Positions 1 through 9,400 of a stretch of 15,181 bases of DNA are shown here, piece after piece. The notes beneath the pieces were generated by a model that saw only the letters and a list, made by a program, of their open reading frames with translations, did no database searches and was not told the origin of the DNA. Position numbers and translations under genes: made by a program. The first letter of the stretch is position 1, and every line of letters begins with the position of its first letter. This DNA is from Hemicentrotus pulcherrimus (lineage: Eukaryota; Echinodermata; Echinoidea; Camarodonta; Strongylocentrotidae): positions 2,039 through 17,219 of the forward strand of contig BEXV01001802.1 in assembly GCA_003118195.1 (NCBI GenBank). Direction: 5' to 3'.

Positions 1-1495
1 TCTACAATTATTCTTTTACATATGGCCATTAAGCAAATATTGACCGTTTGCACACAATTAATTTGATTAATAACCCCTCCCATTAAAATTGGAGATACCA
101 TTTAAAACCCTAACTATATGTTTTGGATTTTTTAATCTTTTTTATATGAATATCTACATGCATAGGCCTATATATTCTTTCACTAAAACGGACATCAAAA
201 TTGCTGGAAATGGTGGAATGTTTATTGAATAGTCTTCGATCGGAGACTAACGTGGGATTCCCGTAGTTGTGACCTTTTTTTTTCTATTGACGAATTACCG
301 ACAATGCAGTGAACCGTGTGGCTTTGTGCAAACAGAAAGATATATTTTAAACGATCTAACTGTAATAATGAAACTGAATAACCGAAATTTGAAATCTGTA
401 AGAATTATATAAAATAAAATTGACTTTCCGGAATCGCTATGTTTTAGCGTTTGAATAAGAGGCTGCTTCTACTTTTTCAAAGTAGTCGTTCACCTTAACG
501 CAACCTTTTAAATTGATAATCTAAACGCTGTTGTGCAATATGATGATATTGTGTTTATGTCCCATTTGAAGGCCAAAACAAATTAAAGGTTAAATTCCAA
601 AGGCACTTGAAAGACAAGACTAATTTAGAACTTCCCTCAAAACGAAAGGGTTTGGAAAAAGCTTTTAGTGGGAAAACGACTATTAGTTGTCGAATCGACT
701 TAACTGATTGCAATCACCTGAGTAATAGTCTGATTTTCAGACCCTTTTACCGAATGGTCGTACGTTTTGTGCTGCACAAAGATTCAATCAGTTTAATTTT
801 GGTCACTACAAGTCATGTAGTGGTTTATTGTCTGATGTAGAGAAATGCTCACGTACCTGTTACAGCTCATTACCAAAGCAAAAATATGAAGGTATAAACG
901 GGTTTCCTTGCATTAATTGAATTCTAGGACACTGCAAATGTTTAAATTTCACAGATAGGACATACATGACGAACTCATAATCCCTGCAAAGTTCTACATA
1001 ATTTGATGTTGGCCACAAATTGGACATAGTGTTTTTTAAAACCCCATCAGGTCGCAACAAACCTCAAAAATCTTACAATGTTTCCTCGCTCACCTTGCTC
1101 ACTGGCAAATGAATATTCTAACCATGACACACAACAGCAAAGTTTGTGTTTATTGAGTATGATCTTATTAGTTGGACCACATAAAGATAACATCTTGAAT
1201 ATCATACATGATAGTGTATTCGATGTATTGGTGGAGTTTATACATTATCTAAATATTGTAACTTTACCCTTTAAGGTTACCCTCTGTACGTCCCGACGTT
1301 CTTTTTGTTTCACATAATGCCTACTTTTCCTGCTGCACCTCACTTTGAAATACGCTCGAACCATCATAATCATTACCACCACCATTATAATCATTATATT
1401 CCTCAAAACTAGTTGAATGAACGGAATAGAAAAGATTGGAGACATGTCTCATGATGTGAAATAAAAGACTGAAAATATTTTCAATTCATTCACAG
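1..1495. other. Upstream region, no supported gene
   Basis: AT-rich sequence with short open frames only, none of which has codon bias, a recognisable motif or splice context. A CAT/ACC-type imperfect microsatellite lies near 1360-1400. An acceptor-like TTCACAG at 1489-1495 precedes exon 1. Promoter elements could not be assigned with confidence; AT-rich TATA-like strings are frequent and uninformative here. Confidence 0.6.
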
Positions 1496-1559
1496 GTGCT
1501 GTGGATCATCTCTCGCAGTGATGTAAAGAAGACTCAACATCAGCGATGTCGAAATGGCT
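1496..1559 (+). CDS. Exon 1: 5' UTR end plus first 14 coding bases
   Basis: ATG at 1546 opens MSKW and is followed by CT and a strong donor (GTAAGTAT from 1560), phase 2. Joining to exon 2 completes a Leu codon and gives MSKWLGSSSQDE. A purine at -3 (G1543) fits animal start context. The coding part is 1546-1559; 1496-1545 would be 5' UTR. An acceptor-like ...TTCACAG ends at 1495, so this may be an internal exon with a further non-coding exon upstream. The exon was chosen because exon 2 has no in-frame ATG before the middle of its length and this ATG has the exact phase needed. It is the weakest part of the model because only four full codons support it. Confidence 0.5.
1521..1526 (+). promoter_or_regulatory. 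Start-stop uORF in the predicted 5' leader
   Basis: ATG directly followed by TAA, 19 nt before the predicted main ATG at 1546. If it lies in the mature leader, a start-stop element would be expected to stall scanning ribosomes and lower translation of the main frame. This depends on the exon 1 model. Confidence 0.35.
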
Positions 1560-2678
1560 GTAAGTATTTTATTATAGATCTCAAGGTTTTGCGTTAGATT
1601 TGGGGAAAATATAATATGGCATATAAAATGAACAAACATGGCCGGAAAGAATGGTAACTACGGCTCCAGCCCAAAAGACCGATCGATCTGTTTGGGACGT
1701 ACTTCTGCCAATTTGTTTAGGGTTCTCTTCACCAACGGCCCACGAGACTGCAAATGTTAAATTTTCCTTTTTGTAGTTCTTTGGTTTGTCACTAGAATTA
1801 GAGGGACATTTTTCTTCACTGTATTATGTTGATTTATGTTCTCTCTTTTCTATTGCGATAACGCCTTTTGTCTTTTCCTATCTAATCCGATCGTGCTTCA
1901 TGTTTCGTTTTTCCTTTTCTCTCGTTTTTCTCTTGACATTCAATCTTCTTCAAATTTACCAGGCTTTTTACTGTGCATGTTTTGATGTCTAGCATAATTG
2001 TGTGATATCTCGAAAATCTATATAAAACCTGCTACGTGCGATTTTTTTTTTTTTTCAAATTCAGAAATCTTTGTGACGCGTGTTCGACCCTTTCACCAAA
2101 CGTTAAATCTATTTATTTGATTTTATTCGATTTACTTACCAACATAACCACATTTCATGCAATGACAAAAACATAAACAAGAGGATGATCTCTTGGTTGG
2201 TGAAAGGGCTAGATAAATAGCAAATGTGCAAAATATTTGTATACAAGGTAGGTTCGGAAAAAACTAAACTAAACCAACAGAAATTACAGCTTCGATAAAT
2301 GCCCCGATCAAAATCCACCAAGGTCCCCTTTCACTTTGACAAATTCCCATTTTCATTTATTATAAGTGCATTTTGACATTCTAAGAAGTGCCCAATTTCA
2401 GCTCTGATAAGTGCCCCATGTGAGGGAAAAATGTACTTAATACCTCACAAATCTTTAAAACGTATTCACCCAACTGCAAATTATGATGCTTAACTAATAT
2501 CATGGACCAGGTATAAAGACAAATAAATATAAGTACTTTTCCTTCACAGTCGCAATGTAGATTAATTTACAAATGTTTAGAAATGATAGTTTTTCGCTTT
2601 GAGGTTTCTTTGTACAGGTACCACCCCCTCCCGCAAATTGCCCTTTTTGGGGGTGTAGCCCCCCCCAAAAAAAAAAAA

Positions 2679-2732
<54 letters not shown>

Positions 2733-3441
2733 NAAATTATAATAAATAAATTATAATAAATAAATAAATGAATAAAATAAAATATGGAAGATGCTCCACG
2801 ACCGCAGAATGTAAGTGTATGTGTAATATCTGAAGAATGTAATTTTTTGCTTTGAGATTATCCTTTGTATTGTCATTTTTGTCCATAAAGTCTCCATTTT
2901 GTTGTTGATGCACCCCCACTTTGAGAGAAGCTCCACCGCCCCTGCCCCACTATTTTTGTGTTAATCTTCAAAATAAAAGAGAATATCTACCAATTAACGA
3001 CATGTGATGAAAATTTTAATTATGAATTTGATTCTGTATGGCTTTTTTTTCCCTTTCTTTTCAGTGGCTCTAGTTCACAAGATGAGACAAACAAAACAGT
3101 GCTATCTAACAGAAATGCCCTGAGCTCCAAGTTATCCGACTTTGGAGTACCAAACCCCTATATATACAAGTTCCTGGAAACATGTGACGCCTCACACCTC
3201 TTTAGATATTGTCAAGAGCCAGAGAGTAAACGTCTGTTAATGGAATTGCTTTCTTTGCCACCAACTCTTCGATCAACGGAGCTAGGTAAGATATCGCTCA
3301 ATTCAGAAATAAGTTAGAAATAATAACAACGACAATAAAACAAATTTGATAAATAATAATGATGATGATTATTATGATAATAGTAAAAATATTGATCATA
3401 ATAATAATAATAATGGAACGACTGCTACTACTGCAAGCACC

Positions 3442-3475
<34 letters not shown>

Positions 3476-6400
3476 ATTATAACAGCTACCCAGGGAATCC
3501 TCATCCACATCAACGCTATTCTTGTCGAGGGCCCTGTAACTATTACCCTAACAATATTTGTTAAAATATGTATCTTTCTCGTGCTAATTTCAAACATGCA
3601 GGGAAACATGAATTAAAATAACGCTATACTGAGCATTGATTTTGTTATTTTGTTCTCGTATTCTCAAAAACAAAAATTAAAAAACCTTCAGGTGATCAGG
3701 CACAAGCAGCTATACCAAGCCGTGTACAGAATGTTCATGAGACCAATCGAAAATTAAACAAGTAAGTTTTTTTGTTATTTTTTTTTTAGTTTACTTTTCT
3801 TTGTGTATGCTTCCCAGCTGTGCGGAATAGCATTGAAATTCAGTCAGGGGAAAAAGATTTGATTCTTGCATTTTCCCCAATACAATAGCTGAATAGCAAA
3901 GTACATGTAAACGTAAAGTATAATGCAAATAACCAAGCACTAGATTTTGAAATGGGATTGACATATAAATATATATAATAACAAACTTCATATTCATATA
4001 ATATATCATTACGAACGATGATTGACTAGAATGGGGACCTCAAAAGAGGTGGAAAACTTAAGGTGACAGTTAAATGAAAATGTGTTCGTACGATATTTGT
4101 GTATGAGTGTGTGTAGCAAATGGTGGATGTGCCCGTAGCTCTGTGTTGCATGGTGGAGTAGAAACATTTTTTTTGCTAAAGGAAACAGAGAATACGTATA
4201 GCGATAATGAATTGCAGTATGACCAAAATTAGAGATATCAATAATTACCTCTGGCATATTCAAATTAATTGTTTTGATATTTCCATAGGAGTTATTTTTT
4301 TTAAAGAGATGCTTTAGAAGAAAATAGGTGATAAACATTGCCTCATTGACTTTGGTAAAAATGTTCCAATCTTCTCGTCCATAATGTCTCACTGACTTTT
4401 GGGCTAAAAGTGATTTTAAGGATATTCTAAAAGTAATAATCGTTTGAACGACGAGTGGCATATGTGTGAATGTTTGAGTTTAAACTGTAAATGTGTGTAT
4501 TAAGATTACAGGTAAATGTGAGAATATTTATACAGAAAAACTTTAGTCTTAAGAAATATGAATATTTTTGTATTGGTTATGTTTTAAAAGATGAAATAAA
4601 GGTTTCGTGTGCGATAAATGATTTGAGTTAGTAATCATCCAAATCGCTTTTTTTTTTGAAGCAAAAATAAGAAATTAATTATTGCAATAACCCTATACGA
4701 TATTACAATATTTCCATGGTTAATGCGACCGACCCCTCCAATTACCAAACAGATAACATCACCTGGTCCTCAGCCCGCATATCGATCACCCTGTGGTCAA
4801 AATACTGAGCACCTAGTGGAAAAATTGCTCCAAATTCATCATGACCATAGTCAATGCCCCAATTATTCATCATGATACAACACAGTCTTTTCTCTCCTAA
4901 CATCATCTCACTTTCTCTCCCCCTCTCTCTCTCCCTCACTCTAAATGATGCTTAAAGCTTGAATAGGATAATAAGTTTGTATAATTGTGAACGCTATGGG
5001 TTCAAATGTTATGGTTACATCTACAACAAATAGTCTAATCTGCAATAAATGGTTCCATTGTAGCAGACAGTTGAAAAGGAGCAGTTGGAGGGTTATTGGG
5101 GACTTTTAGAGTTGCGCACCGACATAGTGGACTGCAGTCCACTATTTCGACGCGCAATTCTAAAAGTCCATATATTAAATGTGTCTATGCTCTCCATTTG
5201 GTTTGATAAGATGTACATGCCCATTAAAGGTAATTTTTGAAGCGGGTTAGTTTATATAAATTACCATTAACTCTGCAACGATTTTAAAGACTTCTGCGAA
5301 ATCAACTCAAGGGCGATTTCAGTACTCTATTGTATATACCACATATATCACGATCTGATTACCTAAAATGTCAAGGTGTGATACTTATACAAGACCTTTG
5401 ACATAATATGACGCGATTTAGCCTGGGTTAAATCTAAACCACCTTTGTGAATTCGGGCCTATAGGTTCCAATTTCGAAAGTAGTGGCGATCGTATTCCCT
5501 ACTCGTGTCTCTCTCTTCTTCTTGTAATAGCATAATGATGGAATGCAGTGAACAGCTAAGGCTCCATTATATGGATTGCAGCAACATCTTGAAAGTAGCT
5601 CTCCGTCCTTCAACAAAAGACAAGATTCATAATGTGGAAGACCTGCATGTCCCAGTGGTTCTTAAGAAGAGCGAGATATCCCCAGATCTCCCACAGATTG
5701 CGGAAATACAGGCGATCGATTTCTTCAAGGAGCCTAACTTCAACAAGAAGAGAATTCTCGTGTTTGGTCCACATGGTGTCGGGAAGACGACAGAAATCAA
5801 GATGTGGCTCTATAACTGGTGTCGCAAAGTAAGTGGTCCTCTGATGGCTTTTCCTCTTGTTTTCTATATCGACGGAGCGAAGTTGGGGCAAGGGACCAAT
5901 CTAGGAGAAGCAGTCACTAACCAATGTTTGCCAGGCGAATCCGCTTTCAAACCTGAGGATATTGAGAGAATGTGCCAAGACTGCAAAGATGAGATACTTG
6001 TAATTCTTGACAACTATCCTAAATGGAAACCGACGGATCGACTTAAAAGCTCCCTTGAAGCCATGGTTCTACTGCGCAAATTTCCGCATCTTACTCTTTT
6101 GGTTGCCACAACATCAGGCGGGCTTGGTCATTTTCGTGAAGTTTACGGAATCTACGACCATGTACAGGTACAAGGAATAAGTGAAAGGTCAGTCAGCACC
6201 TACATTTCCAATGTGTTCAAGAACAGAAGGGAATTTGGATCAAAGGTTGAAGAGTACCTTCGTAACACCGAACAAGTTCACAACATGGCCGCGTCTCCAG
6301 TGCTCCTTAGCATCATGTGCCAAATTGTGAAATGGTGCGATAACCCGACATTGCTTGGTGACCTGAAAACTGTTTCAGCACTTATGGACAGGTTTATCGA

Positions 6401-9400
6401 TTGTATCATCATGAGACACGCAGAAGACGGTGATTCCAACATCACAATGGAAATATCGGGTGCTGATGGTCCAGATACCGGCGAAGAAGAGCCTTCTGCC
6501 ATGTCGGCACTATCATTAAGATCTGGAGTACAGACAAGATCTGCAAGGCCAACCACGCTGAGAAGCCAATCAGGTTGTCAGGAAACATCACTCTCCAAAA
6601 ACGAAACCATAAAGCAGCTGTCAGCCGTGGCATTCAGTTGCTATCTGAAGGGAGATGATGAAGAAGAACGACACTTGAGTGAAGGCGACTTTCATGACGT
6701 GTGTGGAGAGTTGAAAACCGAAGTGATCGAGGAAGGGTGTCGTCTAGGACTCCTGGTGAAATCCTCCATCGATGAATTCATTCCTTCATCTCAAAAAGCA
6801 GCCGAAGGGAAGGTCATCGGGTTTCTCAGTCCATTATTTCAACAGAGGCTCGCTGCTAAACACTTCGCGAAACTTCTCCAGGGAAACCATGAAGAAAATC
6901 AGATGTTTCGTAATAGTCTTACGAAGATAGGTTCTATTGAGAATGCGCTTTCCCTCCGAAGTCTTTTGTCATTTGCTTGTGGAGAGTCCATGAAGACGGC
7001 CAGATCCATCATAGGACATGTAGTTGACCTTACTTTAGCCTATGCGGGAGATATGTATCCCAATCCAAGACCAGACGGAGAAGTACTTGGGCAAGCTCAT
7101 GTACAGTACCATGACATGATTAAGTTCATACTTGACCTGAACTATGAAGCAAGAAGTGATGGTCGTCTTAATGACATTCTTTGTCCATTAGTCACCCAGC
7201 TCCGTATCCTGTCACCATCGGTTATCATGACCAGATCCCTTGCCTATCTCCTGGAACACGCTGCTACTCCGAATACACCCACACTTGACGTGGTTGACAT
7301 AGAAGTTTTTGACGTTCCACCCGAGATACAGGACAACCTCCCACATCACAAAAGTATCATCTACAAGTATGATGAAGATGCTCCTGTTTCGATTGAGATG
7401 AGTGCCTTTGAAGATACATCTGCTGGTGGCGCTGCTAGTCTGCCCCCATCATCTTTGATGTCAACCACCAAGAGGAGGCTGAGCATCAAAGTCAACCAGG
7501 AGAGGACGAAAACCAGTAAGTAATTCTTATCTAACATCTAATCTAACTTTTCAAATCAAATCATTTTTCTTATTGCAATGTAATCTAACCTCTGTGGAAT
7601 TGCAACATTAACTCACTTTCTGCTATTTCATTCCTCCTGATCGACTTTGAGCAGATATAGATTGGAACGCATAACCGCAGTAATGTCACTTGATTAGAAT
7701 TCCTGCAAATTTTGTGTACATTTCTGCGGCTGTAAATTGTGCCGCTCACGAATAAGAAGGATTTAATTTTTTTTTAATCCTCATTGGTGTCTTTCCATCA
7801 GCAATGCAGATGGAAATGTATAATTACTAGTAACGTCTGTGTACCAATTAGCAATATAGTTAGACCCTTGGAAAAGTATGAAACTGCTATGGGGTCAAAT
7901 TTCATAGGAACCTTATTCTAGCCATTTATACCAAAATAAATCGCAGTTGCACTCGCTTCCAAATGTGCGATCATATCGTTAAGCTAAAGACACCTGTTTT
8001 TTGTGCAAGCAAATTGTTTTGTCTTGTTTTTTTTTTCCGTGCAATTTAGCACTCCTGGGATTCAAAAAAATACCAAACAGCAAAACAACAAGAAACACAA
8101 ACAAACAGAAAAAGTCCCTTAGACTATTAAACCCAGACCCTGAAATTATTTTTTGTTTAATTTCATCTTGTCCGGCTTCAATGGTCAATATTCTAAAATG
8201 TATCCCCTGTAACGTGATTTCTCACAATATCATATTTTTTTTTTTTCATCGAGAGTAATAAAGCCTGTTTTCCAGACATTGGTCTCAAGATTCCACCATC
8301 TCTGTTTCTTTTAATGCATCATTTTAATTGTGTTATATCGTAAATTACAAGGAGTACCTTTCAGATCAATTCTATTTGGCGGGAGGGTGTCACTATGGAC
8401 ACTCTTTATGTGTTTTGCCCTTTCAAAAATGTTATACTGTGTGCATAAACATACGCTATTCATCAGTGACTTTACTTCCGATTTTAAGTACATGTACGTG
8501 TATGCGAAAAGGAAAAAAAAAACAGTTCAAAGGTATTTTATATAGGCTCATTATCCTTAAATGAACACATTCATTTATAACAATAGAAAATGAACTAAGT
8601 GTACGTAAAGAATCAATCAAAAAGTTTGATTTTTTATTTGTTTCTAATCCAGACAAACGTTGTACTCTGGCACCAAAGTTCCCACCACAATCGACACAAG
8701 TTGTTGAAGAAGACATAGCATTTCCTTACCCCGACAGCAGCACCTCGTCTCCGGCAAACACGGCACAACCTGATAGACACCACATGATACAACCAGCTAC
8801 TGTGTGTCTACCTGTTCCAGAATCTACTCCTCCTAAAGAAGGTTAAAATCAATTTTTTTTTTAAAGAATTACTGCTTAAATAAGATTTAAGAAGTGTACA
8901 TTGATTTGTTGCATGATCATTTACACAAACGTCTCATAAACGATGGATAGTTTACTAACAAAGGGTAAAAGATTTAAATTGAAAATACATGGAGTGGGAA
9001 TGGGTGGGAAATATTATGTTAATGTAAGCAATCCATTTGACAAAGTAATTAGTCATGGTAGAAATAAACGCAACAACAAAACGTGATTTTCCCCTGAGCA
9101 ACTCTTAATACGTTATAAGCTGCAAAGTGTTGAGTCAATACATTTACCAAGGAGGGACATTGCCTGTGGTTCCTATGTAATTTACTAATGAACATCACAG
9201 GTTTATTCGAATGAGCATGCTTTAAACACCACATAATACATTACAGCAGAGACAGTGACTTTTATTATTAGATGGCAATGTGTGTATTTACTAGTTGTGT
9301 AAGGGGAAGGGGGCTTACTATTAACATGGACTTAGTTAGTTAGGATTTAGTTGTGTTTGCATACAATACAATTACATGAACCAGAATGAATCGGGGACTA

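Larger units (their letters stand above)
1560..3064 (+). other. Intron 1
   Basis: The 1505-nt intron starts GTAAGTAT and ends CTTTTCAG. It contains a T-run at 2042-2055, an inverted 12-bp pair (2088-2099 and 2197-2208), a degenerate tandem repeat of about 22 bp (2294-2426), a C-rich block followed by a poly(A) tract with an N (2660-2740), and an AT microsatellite to about 2785. No coding exon with a fitting phase was seen in it. Confidence 0.55.
3762..5530 (+). other. Intron 3
   Basis: A 1769-nt intron, GTAAGTTT to TGTAATAG. It holds a CT microsatellite (4911-4941), a 70-bp palindrome (5100-5169) and a possible transposon-end fragment (5421-5460). A 150-codon antisense open frame (4009-4461) has no recognisable content. 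No other feature is seen. Confidence 0.65.

Noticed and set aside
607..840. 77-codon open frame upstream of the gene
   Set aside because: It starts at a non-ATG codon, and has no motif, no splice context and no codon bias. Likely chance.
3298..3616. Several overlapping open frames on both strands in intron 2
   Set aside because: They are translations of AAT/ACT microsatellites (runs of Asn, Thr, Ile, Ser), not genes.
5610..6633. Minus-strand and alternative frames inside the NACHT exon
   Set aside because: The + frame carries Walker A and the winged-helix pattern; the others have no domain content.
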